Shown here piece after piece: positions 33,336-43,020 of a stretch of 64,000 nt of DNA. Numbering within the stretch: the stretch's first letter is position 1; every line of letters begins with the position of its first letter. Location of the stretch: assembly GCA_030537855.1 (NCBI GenBank), contig JAUNVD010000006.1, positions 1-64,000 on the forward strand, written 5' to 3'. Made by a program: the position numbers and the translations under genes. The notes below the pieces were generated by a model that was not told the origin of the DNA, searched no databases, and was given only the letters and a program-made list of their open reading frames with translations. Source of the stretch: Tissierellia bacterium (GTDB taxonomy: Bacteria > Bacillota > Clostridia > Tissierellales > Peptoniphilaceae).

Positions 33336-34430
33336 ATGGTATATGTAAATCAAGTTTTTGAGTTTCTTCATAGTCATCCGGAAGAAGGATGGAAAGAATA
33401 TGAAACCTCAAAATATATTATAAAAGAATTAAAGGAAATGGGTTTAGAAGTGAAAGAAAAAGCTGGTTCCGATACTGGAGTTATAGGAATTTTAGACACA
33501 AAAAAAGCTGGACCTATTTTAGGACTACGTGGGGATATTGATGCTTTAGTCTTTGAAAAGGATGGAGAAAAATATTGCTTCCATGCATGTGGACATAGTG
33601 CCCATGGGGCCATGGTACTTGCCACAGCAAAAAGATTTGCTGAAAACCCACCTTCACATGGGAAAATTTACTTTATTTTTCAGCCAGCAGAAGAAGTCCT
33701 TGGAGGAGCTGAATCTATAGTAGCCAGTCATGTGATAGACGATGTCCAAGAGATTTTTGGAATCCATTTGCGACCAGAATATGAAACACCAATGGGAGAA
33801 GCCACACCTGCCTTAGTTCATGCAGCGTCACAAAGAATTCTAGCGACTATTCATGGGAAAAATGCCCATGGTGCTAGACCTCATTTAGGAGTTAATGCTG
33901 TTGAAATCGCAGTAGCTATTACAGAAGCTTTACAAAGACTTCATTTTAATCCTAAAATTGGCCATTCCCTAAAAGTTACAAAGATAGTTGGAGGAAGTGA
34001 TATGGTTAATATCATTCCCGATCGTTGTGAAATTGGCATGGATATACGTGCTGTGGAAAATGGTCTAATGGACGAAATGCTAAAGAAAATAAAAGAAACG
34101 ATGATAGGTATTACTTCTTTAATGGGTGGAGAACTAACCTTTGATCTTCAAGGTGGCGTACCAGCTGCAGAGTATGATGAGGAATTAATAGAATCTGCAA
34201 GAGTAGCGATTGAAAAAGTCTTAGGAAAAGCAGCACCGATTGTCTACACAGAAGGGGGAGAAGATTTTCACTACTACACCCAGTTATTAAAAGCAAAATC
34301 TGTATATTTAGGACTTGGTTGTGGATTGGTACCTGGACTTCATGATCCGGAAATGACCTTTAATGAAGATGCTTTAGCAAATGGAGTGGATATTTTAGAA
34401 GAGTTATTAAAATTACGATTGGGGGAATAA
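33336..34430 (+). CDS. M20 family amidohydrolase
   Basis: A 364-residue zinc metallopeptidase of the M20D amidohydrolase group (aminobenzoyl-glutamate, hippurate or N-acyl-amino-acid hydrolases). Visible landmarks are FLHSHPEEGWKEYETS, LRGDIDAL, FHACGHSAHGAM with metal-binding Cys/His, FQPAEEVLGGAE with the catalytic Glu pair, HGARPH in the dimerisation domain, and EGGEDFHYY with the last ligand. An ATG at 33303 is in frame, but AAAGGAGG lies just before ATG 33336. The next gene, a permease, starts 1 bp after the stop, suggesting uptake and cleavage of the same substrate. Confidence 0.9.
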   Translation: MVYVNQVFEFLHSHPEEGWKEYETSKYIIKELKEMGLEVKEKAGSDTGVIGILDTKKAGPILGLRGDIDALVFEKDGEKYCFHACGHSAHGAMVLATAKRFAENPPSHGKIYFIFQPAEEVLGGAESIVASHVIDDVQEIFGIHLRPEYETPMGEATPALVHAASQRILATIHGKNAHGARPHLGVNAVEIAVAITEALQRLHFNPKIGHSLKVTKIVGGSDMVNIIPDRCEIGMDIRAVENGLMDEMLKKIKETMIGITSLMGGELTFDLQGGVPAAEYDEELIESARVAIEKVLGKAAPIVYTEGGEDFHYYTQLLKAKSVYLGLGCGLVPGLHDPEMTFNEDALANGVDILEELLKLRLGE

Positions 34431-34431
34431 T

Positions 34432-35814
34432 ATGAAGAAAAAGAAATTTGTAGTACCAAACACCTATGTATTAATAGTAGGATTTATTATATTAGCGGCA
34501 ATTTTAACATTTATTATCCCTGCAGGAGAATATGCAGTAACTGAAGTGGAAGGAAGTAGTCCATTGGTGGATCCTAATTCCTTTACATTTTTACCACAAA
34601 ATCCAGTAAAGATTGGGGATGTTTTACTATCTGTTCCTGAAGGAATGACAAATGGAGCAACGGTTATTTTCTTGACCTTCTTAGTCGGTGGATTTTTTCA
34701 AATTATTAACGATACCGGTACCATAGATCTTATGATTAATGGATCTATCAGTCGTTTAAAAGAAAAGGAATTATTAGTGATTCCTGTGATTATGATTATT
34801 ATGGGAATTTTAGGAGCTATGGGGATTGTGGTAAATGCAGCTGTGGCATTTATTCCGATTGGAATTGCTTTGGCGAAAAAAATGAGGCTAGATCCAGTTT
34901 CTGGTGCAGCAATAATGTATCTAGGAACTTATGCAGGATTTGCAACTTCCCCTATGAGTCCTTTTTCCACATTACTTGGTCAGGAAATTGCTGGACTACC
35001 ACCACTTTCAGGATTTACTTTTCGTACGATTGTAATGGCTTGTACAGTTTTAGCCACAGTTTTCTATGTATATCGTTATGCTAAAAAGGTTCAAGACCAT
35101 CCAGAACTCTCTAAACAAGACGATTTTTCTTGGGAAGATTATGGAGAACGAGAATTGATTCACGAGAATTTTGGAATTCGTCATTTTTTAGTGTTAGCAA
35201 TACTAATTGGTGGTTTTGTTATTTATGGCTATGGTGCTTATAAACTAAGCTGGGGTTTAAATCACTTATCAGCAATGATGATGGCAGTAGGAATTCTTGG
35301 AGGTATTGTAGGAGGAATGACTCCAAATAAAATGGCTCTATCTTTTATCGAAGGTGCAAAATCCATGGTTTATGGAGCTTTGGTGATAGGTTTTGCATCT
35401 GCTATAACATTGGTCCTAACAAAGGGGCAAGTGATTCATTCCATTATCTACTATTTAACCATTCCTCTAACAAAGGTGCCGCCGATTTTATCTTCCATTG
35501 GGATGTTCTTTGCAAACTTGATCTTTAATGTTGTGGTTCCTTCCGGTTCAGGGCAAGCTTATATTGTTATGCCTCTACTATCTCCAATGGCAGATGTTGT
35601 AGGCGTGGCGAGACAAATTGCAGTTTGTGCTTACCAATATGGTGACGGTATGAGTAATATTATTATCCCAACATCAGGAGTATTAATGGCAGTACTTGGA
35701 GTAGGAAAGATTCCATATGAAAAATGGGTTCGATTTGTAAGTCCTATCTTTGGTATTTGGGTAATCATTGGAACCATTGCCATGATAGTGGCCAATCTTA
35801 TAGGTTTGTCATAA
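34432..35814 (+). CDS. YfcC family permease
   Basis: A 460-residue membrane protein with about 12 helices, of the YfcC/DcuC-like superfamily (opening FVVPNTYVLIVGFIILAAILTFIIPAGEY is the family signature region). Members move basic amino acids, dipeptides or dicarboxylates. Coupling to the M20 amidohydrolase suggests that it imports an N-acylated amino acid or small peptide, or exports a product. GGGGG ribosome site overlaps the upstream stop. Confidence 0.88.
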   Translation: MKKKKFVVPNTYVLIVGFIILAAILTFIIPAGEYAVTEVEGSSPLVDPNSFTFLPQNPVKIGDVLLSVPEGMTNGATVIFLTFLVGGFFQIINDTGTIDLMINGSISRLKEKELLVIPVIMIIMGILGAMGIVVNAAVAFIPIGIALAKKMRLDPVSGAAIMYLGTYAGFATSPMSPFSTLLGQEIAGLPPLSGFTFRTIVMACTVLATVFYVYRYAKKVQDHPELSKQDDFSWEDYGERELIHENFGIRHFLVLAILIGGFVIYGYGAYKLSWGLNHLSAMMMAVGILGGIVGGMTPNKMALSFIEGAKSMVYGALVIGFASAITLVLTKGQVIHSIIYYLTIPLTKVPPILSSIGMFFANLIFNVVVPSGSGQAYIVMPLLSPMADVVGVARQIAVCAYQYGDGMSNIIIPTSGVLMAVLGVGKIPYEKWVRFVSPIFGIWVIIGTIAMIVANLIGLS

Positions 35815-35815
35815 A

Positions 35816-35838
35816 AAGAGGGGAGCCCCTCTTTTTTG
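35816..35838 (+). terminator. Terminator after the permease
   Basis: AAGAGGGG and CCCCTCTT form a perfect palindrome around AG, followed by T. Confidence 0.88.
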
Positions 35839-35999
35839 ATACCTTATTTTCTAAAGAAGGACATCAATTTTTATTCCCAGAAAAGTACTTGTTTAATTGT
35901 AGGAATCATGGGTAAAATAATAGGTAGATAAAATTTAATAATAATATAAAAGAGTTTCCCTTGGGAGGCTCTTATCTTATGGTAGGAAAGGAGGATATT

Positions 36000-37760
36000 A
36001 TGAAAAATAGAGAATTAGTAAAAAGAATTTCCCCTTATTTTTACAAATATAAATGGATTTTACTTTTAGATTTATTTTGTGCTGGACTAACAACAGCATC
36101 AGAAATGATACTTCCATTAATCTTACGATATATTACAAATACGGGAATGACAAATATGGCAGCTCTTAGTATGGGAGTAATTCTTCGTTTAGGAGTACTT
36201 TTTGCTATTATTAAGGTTATTGATATTACTGCTGGTTACTATATGACAAGTATCGGTCATATAATGGGGGCAAGAATAGAAACGGATATGCGAAGTGATG
36301 TATATAATCATCTACAAACTTTGTCAGACTCTTTCTATAATGAAACAAAAATTGGTCAAATTATGAGTCGAATTACCAATGATTTATTTGACATTACAGA
36401 ATTTGCACACCATTGTCCAGAAGAGTATTTTATTGGTGGACTAAAAATACTTATATCCTTTCTCATTTTAGCGAATATTAATCTTACTCTTACGATATTA
36501 ATTTATATGATGATTCCCATTATGATTTTCTTTGCGTCCCACTATAACAAAAAGATGCGACAAGCTCAAAAGTACCAGAGAATGCATATTGGAGATTTAA
36601 ACTCTGCGATAGAAGATTCCTTATTGGGAATACGAGTGGTAAAGTCTTTCGCCAATGAAAATTATGAAATTGAAAAATTTGAAGGGGAAAACTATAAATT
36701 TCTTGATATTAAAAAATTATATTATCGATCCATGGCTGGGTTTACAACGGTGACAAAAATCTTTGATGGTATTATGTACTTTGTTGTTATCCTTGGTGGG
36801 GGTGGATTTATGCTCACAGGAAGAATCCAACCAGGTGATTTAATTGTATATGTAATGTATGTAACATCTATGCTTGCCACAGTTAAACGAATCGTGGAAT
36901 TTACAGAACAATTCCAAAAAGGAATGACAGGTATTGAAAGATTTACAGAAATTATGGACACGGAAAGTGAAATTAAGGAAAAAGAAGATGCTACGATTCT
37001 TGAAACTATCAGGGGAGATATTGATTTTAATCATGTGGATTTCCGATATGGTAAAGATGAAGATCTTATATTAAAAGATTTTGACATTCATATTAAAGAA
37101 GGAGAAAATGTAGCTTTAGTAGGTCCTTCTGGTAGTGGAAAGACTACTGTATGTGCTTTAATTCCAAGATTTTATGATGTTGAAAAAGGCTCTGTTTGTG
37201 TAGATGGACATGATGTTAGAGATTTGGATCTTCATAGTTTAAGAGATCATATTGGAATCGTCCAACAAGATGTGTATCTATTTTCTGGAACCATTGAAGA
37301 AAATATACGTTATGGGAAATCAGAAGCTAGTCACGAAGATGTGGTACGGGCTGCAAAATTAGCTGGAGCTCTAGAATTTATAGAATTATTGCCAGATGGA
37401 TTACAAACCTATGTAGGAGAAAGAGGGGTAAAACTTTCCGGTGGACAAAAACAAAGAATCTCCATTGCAAGAGTCTTTCTAAAGAATCCACCGATTTTAA
37501 TCTTAGATGAAGCCACTTCTGCCTTAGATAATCAAAGTGAAATTGTTATCCAAAATTCATTAGAAGAATTATCGAAGGGAAGAACCACATTAACCATTGC
37601 CCATAGACTAACGACCATTCAATCAGCAGATCGGATTTTGGTAATGACAGAAAATGGAATCATTGAAGAAGGTTCTCATAAAGAATTAATGAAAAAACGA
37701 GGAGAATACTTTAAACTATATACGAAAAATGGACGGAATATTGAAAGTATTGGCGCATGA
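36000..37760 (+). CDS. ABC exporter, fused membrane and ATPase domains
   Basis: A 586-residue half-transporter of the MsbA/lipid-drug exporter type. Six membrane helices span about 1-310. The nucleotide-binding domain has Walker A GPSGSGKTT, Q-loop QQDVYLFSG, signature LSGGQKQR, Walker B ILILDEATSALD and the switch His in IAHRLTT. An ATG at 35961 is in frame, but AAAGGAGG immediately precedes ATG 36000. No partner half-transporter is adjacent, so it probably works as a homodimer. Substrate unknown. A short hairpin, AGAG-TCCC/GGGA-CTCT, lies at 35951-35972 in its leader. Confidence 0.92.
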   Translation: MKNRELVKRISPYFYKYKWILLLDLFCAGLTTASEMILPLILRYITNTGMTNMAALSMGVILRLGVLFAIIKVIDITAGYYMTSIGHIMGARIETDMRSDVYNHLQTLSDSFYNETKIGQIMSRITNDLFDITEFAHHCPEEYFIGGLKILISFLILANINLTLTILIYMMIPIMIFFASHYNKKMRQAQKYQRMHIGDLNSAIEDSLLGIRVVKSFANENYEIEKFEGENYKFLDIKKLYYRSMAGFTTVTKIFDGIMYFVVILGGGGFMLTGRIQPGDLIVYVMYVTSMLATVKRIVEFTEQFQKGMTGIERFTEIMDTESEIKEKEDATILETIRGDIDFNHVDFRYGKDEDLILKDFDIHIKEGENVALVGPSGSGKTTVCALIPRFYDVEKGSVCVDGHDVRDLDLHSLRDHIGIVQQDVYLFSGTIEENIRYGKSEASHEDVVRAAKLAGALEFIELLPDGLQTYVGERGVKLSGGQKQRISIARVFLKNPPILILDEATSALDNQSEIVIQNSLEELSKGRTTLTIAHRLTTIQSADRILVMTENGIIEEGSHKELMKKRGEYFKLYTKNGRNIESIGA

Positions 37761-37764
37761 AAAA

Positions 37765-37792
37765 CCCGGAGGGGGAACCTCCGGGATTTTTT
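37765..37792 (+). terminator. Terminator after the ABC exporter
   Basis: CCCGGAGG and CCTCCGGG pair around a purine loop, followed by six T. Confidence 0.9.
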
Positions 37793-37850
37793 GTCTATCT
37801 TCCATCATTTGCATGAAAGGAGAGGCGGAAAAAGACAAATACATATTTTC

Positions 37851-37944
37851 CAAGGATTTTAATCCTTGCATCGTGATTATAGAGCATGCCTAACCTTAGG
37901 TTAGGAAAGTAAGAAATATTGAGAGGTATTCTCAAAATCTTACT
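37851..37944. ncRNA. Candidate structured RNA: three consecutive hairpins
   Basis: Within 94 bases there are three near-perfect stems: CAAGGATT-TT-AATCCTTG (37851-37868), CCTAACC-TTA-GGTTAGG (37889-37905), and a two-level stem AGTAAGA/TCTTACT enclosing TTGAGA/TCTCAA (37908-37944). None is followed by a T-run on either strand, so they are not simple terminators. They lie between the exporter's terminator and the 3' end of the opposite-strand ABC-F gene. The strand is not determinable, and no known RNA family comes to mind. Confidence 0.5.
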
Positions 37945-38020
37945 GTATATATTGTAACTCATAAAAAAATAAAAAAACTCAAAATCTTGTCATATTTTAT
38001 TATAAAATTCCACAGTTTTA

Positions 38021-39619
38021 TTATTTTTCATTTCTATAAAAGCGAGTGATGTATTCATCATAGCCCATCTCCCGATCACGATAGGTTCCATCAGGAAAAA
38101 TTTCAATGATTCGATTAGCAATAGTATCAATAAATTGGTGATCTTTTGAAGTAAATAATATGGAGCCCTTAAAACTAACGAGACCATTATTTACAGCAGT
38201 AATACTTTCCAAGTCTAAATGATTGGTAGGTTGGTCAAACAGTAGAACATTAGCAGGGGTTAACATCATTTTTGAAAACATCATGCGAACACGTTCTCCA
38301 CCAGATAAAACAGAAGCCTTTTTTAATGCTTCATCTCCAGAAAAAAGCATTTTTCCTAAAAACCCTCGTAGATAAATTTCACTTTGTTCTTCTGAATATT
38401 GTCGTAGCCAATCTACAAGATTTAAGTCAATGCCATCAAAAAATTCTCCATTATCCTTAGGAAAATAAGTATGGGTAATGGTTTGGCCCCATTTATAGGA
38501 ACCGGAGTCTGGTTCTTTTTTTCCTTCTAGAATTTCGAATAAGGCAGTAATGGCCAATTCATTTCCAATAAAAGCAATCTTATCATTTCGATTTACACGA
38601 AATGTTAAATCCTTCAACAAAGGACCTTCTGCTCCCATAGATTGGAGTCCTTCTATATTTAAAATTTCATTTCCAGGCTCTCGACTTAAAGTAAATCCAA
38701 CAAAGGGATATCTTCTAGAAGATGGTTTAATATCATCAAGGGTAATATTGTCCAATAACTTTTTACGACTAGTGGCTTGACGTGATTTACTTTTATTGGC
38801 AGAAAATCGAGCAATAAAATTTTGTAGTTCCTTTATCTTTTCTTCTTTCTTCTTATTTTGCTCCTTAGCCATTTTTAAAGCTAATTGGGAAGATTCATAC
38901 CAAAAATCATAGTTACCCACAAAAAGATTGATCTTCCCAAAATCTATATCCACCATATGGGTACATACTTCATTTAAAAAATAGCGATCATGACTAACCA
39001 CAATAACAATCCCAGGAAAATCCCTTAAAAAATCTTCTAACCAAAGGATAGCCTTTAAATCTAAACCATTGGTAGGCTCATCTAATAACAAAATATCAGG
39101 ATTTCCAAATAGTGCTTGAGCCAACAGAACCTTAATCTTTTCCCCTTCTTCTAGATCTGCCATAAAATAATTATGTTTTTCCGTTGGAATATCCAAACCT
39201 TGGAGTAGATAAGCAGCATCAGCTTCTGCTTCCCAACCTCCAAGTTCTGCAAAAAGCCCTTCCAGTTCAGCAGCTCGAATTCCGTCTTCTTCGTTAAAAT
39301 CAGGCTTAGCATATAGGGCATCTTTTTCTTTCATAATTTCCACTAGCTTTTCATTACCAAGTAGAACAGTATCTAAAACTGTTTCCTCATCATAAGCATA
39401 ATGATCTTGGTGTAATTTACTCATACGATTATTTTTAGTCATAGAAACCCGACCAGTAGAAGGTTCCTTTTCTCCAGATAAAATTTTTAAAAATGTAGAC
39501 TTCCCTGCACCATTTGCTCCTATAATTCCATAACAATTCCCAGGACTAAACACAAGGTCCACTTCGTCAAATAAGGTTTTATCAGGGAAGATTACAGATA
39601 CATCTTGAACTTGTAACAT
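38021..39619 (-). CDS. ABC-F family ATPase (YkpA/YbiT type)
   Basis: A 532-residue soluble protein with two ABC ATPase domains and no membrane part, typical of ABC-F translation factors that act at the ribosomal E site. Domain 1 has Walker A GANGAGKST and Walker B DILLLDEPTNGLD; domain 2 has LSGGERVRMMFSKMML followed by LLFDQPTNHLDLES. The basic, Lys-rich linker (KEQNKKKEEKIKELQNF) between them is the P-site tRNA interaction motif. Domain 2's Walker A (FIGNELAITALF) is degenerate, as in YbiT relatives. I see no resistance-type linker, so a housekeeping role is likelier. Ribosome site AGAGGGCG. Confidence 0.92.
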   Translation of the reverse strand: MLQVQDVSVIFPDKTLFDEVDLVFSPGNCYGIIGANGAGKSTFLKILSGEKEPSTGRVSMTKNNRMSKLHQDHYAYDEETVLDTVLLGNEKLVEIMKEKDALYAKPDFNEEDGIRAAELEGLFAELGGWEAEADAAYLLQGLDIPTEKHNYFMADLEEGEKIKVLLAQALFGNPDILLLDEPTNGLDLKAILWLEDFLRDFPGIVIVVSHDRYFLNEVCTHMVDIDFGKINLFVGNYDFWYESSQLALKMAKEQNKKKEEKIKELQNFIARFSANKSKSRQATSRKKLLDNITLDDIKPSSRRYPFVGFTLSREPGNEILNIEGLQSMGAEGPLLKDLTFRVNRNDKIAFIGNELAITALFEILEGKKEPDSGSYKWGQTITHTYFPKDNGEFFDGIDLNLVDWLRQYSEEQSEIYLRGFLGKMLFSGDEALKKASVLSGGERVRMMFSKMMLTPANVLLFDQPTNHLDLESITAVNNGLVSFKGSILFTSKDHQFIDTIANRIIEIFPDGTYRDREMGYDEYITRFYRNEK

Positions 39620-39797
39620 TCTACGCCCTCTTTCTTACATTTAATATTAAAAACTTAAATAAGTGTACTAATATTTCAGAAGAATGTCAATATAAAGTCA
39701 AAATCAAAGGATTTTAAGACTTGATTAATGTAGAAAATTCTAGGGTAAAAATAAACTATATATGATACTGAAAAATACATAGAAAAAGAGGTGGAAT

Positions 39798-41762
39798 ATG
39801 AATAAGAAATATATATCCTTACTATTGGCATTGATATTATTTGTTACTTCCTGTGTTTTTGCAGAAGGAAATGAAGAAAAGGAAGTTGTACGATTGAAAA
39901 AACTATTTTCTATTGACGATTCCTTTGACCAATTTGATGTGGAAAAACAAAGTTCAGAACTTGGAGAAATGACAGGGTATCATTGGTATAATAATGGCCC
40001 TGGTGGAACAAATATAGATATCCTTGTAGATGATAAGGGAGAAATACGAAGTTACCGTAAATATACGGAAGAGGAAAATAAAAAACTTTATGACCCTCAA
40101 GGTCTCGAAGAAGTTGCCGATAAATACTTGAAAGAAATTTATCCAAAGGGAGCAAAAGAATATATTCGAGACGATAAAGCCAGCTATTTTGAAAAATCAG
40201 GTCAAGGAAGGTTTTATTATCAAAGAAAGGTCAATGATCTTGTGGTATTAGGAGATACCATAGAAATTAACATTAATATGGCCAACAAGGAATTGATTGG
40301 ATTTGAAAGAAGTCTAGAAATCCCCACTATATCAGCTAAGGACTTTCCAAAAGCCGACAAGTCCTTAACGGAAAAGGGGAAACAATTATTTGAAAAAGAA
40401 TTGGGACTGGTAAAGGGATTTCAAATTTTTAGTAAGGGAAAGGGTCTTTATGATGAAATCCCTTATTATGCCATGTTAAACGAAAATAAACTTATTGACT
40501 TAAAACAAGAAAAAGTTATACGTCGTCAAGAGGATTTCTTACAAGAGGAAGCCAAAGAGGTGGCAGCCGATGGACTTAGTCTTGTGGAGCAAAAGGGAAT
40601 AGATAAGGTCAAAGACGTGATATCCAAAGAAGAAGCAGAAAAAAGAATTCAAGAGTTTTTCCCTTTAAAAGGATTTAAATTAGAACGTTCTTTTTTATCT
40701 AAATATGGAGAAGACCATATTTGGAGAATGGAGTATATGGGAGAAAAGGATGAAGGACAATGGGCAAGCTTTGCCATTCATGGAAAGACTAAAGCTTTAA
40801 CTCATTTATCCATTCCAACTAAAAATGATGAGAAACAAGACCCTTCAGGCACTCCAAAGGTGGATCTTTCCAAAGAAGTAAAAGATTTTGTGGACAAGGC
40901 GGAAAAAGGATTGGAAGATCATTTAGACTTTGGGAAAAAAGAAATAGAAGGTAGTCTAGTACAATTCATTCATATTCCTAGAAAAGAAGGAGAATTTTAC
41001 TACTTTGGGGACGGGGTATCTTTAAATATCCATGAAAAGACCAAAGAAATTCAATACTACAATAAAGAATTTACCCCCTATATGGCAAAAGCACCGAAAA
41101 AAGATATTGGATTAGAAAAAGCCAAAGAAATCGCCTATAAAGAAGGAAAGCTTTCCACCATGTATATGTATGTGGATAAAAAGCCGATTTTAGTCTTTGG
41201 GTTGGAAAATCCAGTACGTGTTCATATGGAAACAGGAAAAGTAGAAGGTAATAGTGGAAGTCAAAAGAGTTTTATTTACAGAGATTTGAAAGATTCTAAA
41301 TATCCAAAAGAAATTGAAATCCTAGGTCGTTATGGCATTGGATTTTCTGGAGACACTTGGGATTCCAAAAAGGCCATAACGGAAAAAGACTTATTAACCC
41401 TTTACAACCAAGCACTTTATGATGGGGGAAGGGATCTAGAAGATATGATTCGAATCTTTGAAAAACTTACCGGAGAAAAATACTCCTCGGATAAAGAAGT
41501 TAGCACCTTTTATGGAACAAAAATAAGTTTTAAACTCAATGGATTTAAAGGCCTAGATCAGATGAAAGATGTTTTTAATCCAAAATTATTTAAAGACAGT
41601 GGAAAACATAATGACCAAGAAAAAGCTTATTTATATTCTGCTTACGCCATGGGACTTCTAGACCGAGAAGGAGAATTAAAAGGTCATGATCCTATGACCA
41701 GAGATGATTTAGCCCATATGATTTATCAAATCTTAAACTTTAAAACAGAAGAATTTTATTAA
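39798..41762 (+). CDS. Exported YcdB/YcdC-domain protein
   Basis: A 654-residue secreted or wall protein. The N-terminus is a signal peptide; VTSC resembles a lipobox, while CVFA-E would suit signal peptidase I, so anchoring is uncertain. Most of the protein is repeats of the YcdB/YcdC (PepSY-like) module at about 30-170 and 260-480 (for example YHWYNNGPGGTNIDILVDDKGEI, and KAKEIAYKEGKLSTMYMYV). The last 60 residues (AYLYSAYAMGLLDREGELKGHDPMTRDDLAHMIY) look like one SLH motif, which would bind wall polymer. Function unknown. Confidence 0.8.
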   Translation: MNKKYISLLLALILFVTSCVFAEGNEEKEVVRLKKLFSIDDSFDQFDVEKQSSELGEMTGYHWYNNGPGGTNIDILVDDKGEIRSYRKYTEEENKKLYDPQGLEEVADKYLKEIYPKGAKEYIRDDKASYFEKSGQGRFYYQRKVNDLVVLGDTIEININMANKELIGFERSLEIPTISAKDFPKADKSLTEKGKQLFEKELGLVKGFQIFSKGKGLYDEIPYYAMLNENKLIDLKQEKVIRRQEDFLQEEAKEVAADGLSLVEQKGIDKVKDVISKEEAEKRIQEFFPLKGFKLERSFLSKYGEDHIWRMEYMGEKDEGQWASFAIHGKTKALTHLSIPTKNDEKQDPSGTPKVDLSKEVKDFVDKAEKGLEDHLDFGKKEIEGSLVQFIHIPRKEGEFYYFGDGVSLNIHEKTKEIQYYNKEFTPYMAKAPKKDIGLEKAKEIAYKEGKLSTMYMYVDKKPILVFGLENPVRVHMETGKVEGNSGSQKSFIYRDLKDSKYPKEIEILGRYGIGFSGDTWDSKKAITEKDLLTLYNQALYDGGRDLEDMIRIFEKLTGEKYSSDKEVSTFYGTKISFKLNGFKGLDQMKDVFNPKLFKDSGKHNDQEKAYLYSAYAMGLLDREGELKGHDPMTRDDLAHMIYQILNFKTEEFY

Positions 41763-41765
41763 AGA

Positions 41766-41797
41766 GAAGCCGGAGATAGATTCTTCGGCTTTTTAAA
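41766..41797 (+). terminator. Terminator after the YcdB-like gene
   Basis: GAAGCCG and CGGCTT pair around a 13-nt loop, followed by T residues. Confidence 0.75.
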
Positions 41798-41914
41798 TTC
41801 TTAGATATATTTTTGTGATAATATAAAATTGTAAGCAAAAAGTAACCCATTTAGCCCTCAAATGGTATATAATACAATAAGTTAATTATTTAAGAAAGCA
41901 TCTAGGAGGAAGGT

Positions 41915-42949
41915 ATGGATAAAGATAAGAGAAGGGAAGAGCGACTACGTAGAATACGACGTAGAAAAGCAATCCAAAAAAAGAAACGTCGTCGATTATT
42001 GGCATTTATACTTTTAATTTTAATCGTATATTTTGGTATTCGTGGAGCCATAAAGTTATTTACTAGAAATACTTTTTCTCTGAAGGGTGCATCGGAAGTT
42101 CAATGGTATATTGACCAAAGAAGACGAGAAGAACGTGGAGAAGGAGACCGAACCGATGTAAAGTATCGAGGAGAAAATGATATTGTTCATATTGTAAAGG
42201 ACAAGATGACAGGATTTGATTCTTCACTAGTAAAAGGCTCTAATCATATTCGACGGGCAAAGGGATATGCTTATGATACGAAATTTGTTCGGGAAGTTAT
42301 CACTGGTGAAAAACCTTATACAGGGGAAAAAATTGCATTTTTAACCTTTGATGACGGTCCAAACCAAACAATAACACCACAAATCCTAGACACCTTAAAG
42401 AAAAACAAAGTGCATGGTACATTCTTTGTTGTTGGGAAAAGTTTAACGGAAAAAAATAAAGATGTATTGCAAAGAGAATTGATGGAAGGTCATTCTATAG
42501 CTATGCATAGTGTAACTCACGATTATAAAAAGATGTATCCAGGAAGAGTTGGAAATACCAATCGTATTGGTTATGAAGCCCAAGAAACTCAAAGGCTATT
42601 ACAAGAGCTCTTAGGAAAAGACTTTAAATCAGGAGTATGGAGATACCCTGGAGGTCATATGTCTTGGCAAGGTTTGGAAGACGGACCGGATCAAGCAGTA
42701 AAAGATGCTGGCGCTGAATGGATTGACTGGAACTGTCTTACTGGAGATGCAGAACCAAAAAGAGTGCGTCCTACCACTGTAGAGGGAGTGGTTGCATTTT
42801 TAGATAAATCTTTAAAAGCAGCTAATCATCCAGAAATGGCAGTTGTCCTTATGCATGATGCAGAAAGCAAGCAACTTACAGCAGATTCTCTTGATAGTAT
42901 TATAAAATATTTTAGAGACGAAGGATATAAATTTGGAATATTAAAATAA
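41915..42949 (+). CDS. Membrane-anchored polysaccharide deacetylase (NodB domain)
   Basis: A 344-residue protein: a very basic cytoplasmic N-terminus (RRRKAIQKKKRRR), one membrane helix (about 29-50), then an extracellular NodB deacetylase. Catalytic motifs: IAFLTFDDGPNQ with the base and metal Asp, HSVTHDYKK with two metal His, RYPGGHMSW, and VVLMHDA with the catalytic His. Such enzymes deacetylate N-acetylglucosamine in peptidoglycan and give lysozyme resistance. Clear AGGAGG and a TATAAT box about 45 bp upstream. Confidence 0.92.
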   Translation: MDKDKRREERLRRIRRRKAIQKKKRRRLLAFILLILIVYFGIRGAIKLFTRNTFSLKGASEVQWYIDQRRREERGEGDRTDVKYRGENDIVHIVKDKMTGFDSSLVKGSNHIRRAKGYAYDTKFVREVITGEKPYTGEKIAFLTFDDGPNQTITPQILDTLKKNKVHGTFFVVGKSLTEKNKDVLQRELMEGHSIAMHSVTHDYKKMYPGRVGNTNRIGYEAQETQRLLQELLGKDFKSGVWRYPGGHMSWQGLEDGPDQAVKDAGAEWIDWNCLTGDAEPKRVRPTTVEGVVAFLDKSLKAANHPEMAVVLMHDAESKQLTADSLDSIIKYFRDEGYKFGILK

Positions 42950-42954
42950 ACAAG

Positions 42955-42990
42955 AAATGAGGAAGCCATATGTAAGCTTCCTCATTTTTT
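42955..42990. terminator. Terminator between deacetylase and AtoE-type genes
   Basis: AATGAGGAAGC and GCTTCCTCATT pair, followed by T on the plus strand; the A-rich side may also serve the convergent gene. Confidence 0.82.
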
Positions 42991-43020
42991 AAATATTTTA
43001 AACTATAGTAGTGATTATTT

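Noticed and set aside
37851-37905. Terminator of the opposite-strand ABC-F gene
   Set aside because: None of the stems is followed by a T-run on the minus strand.
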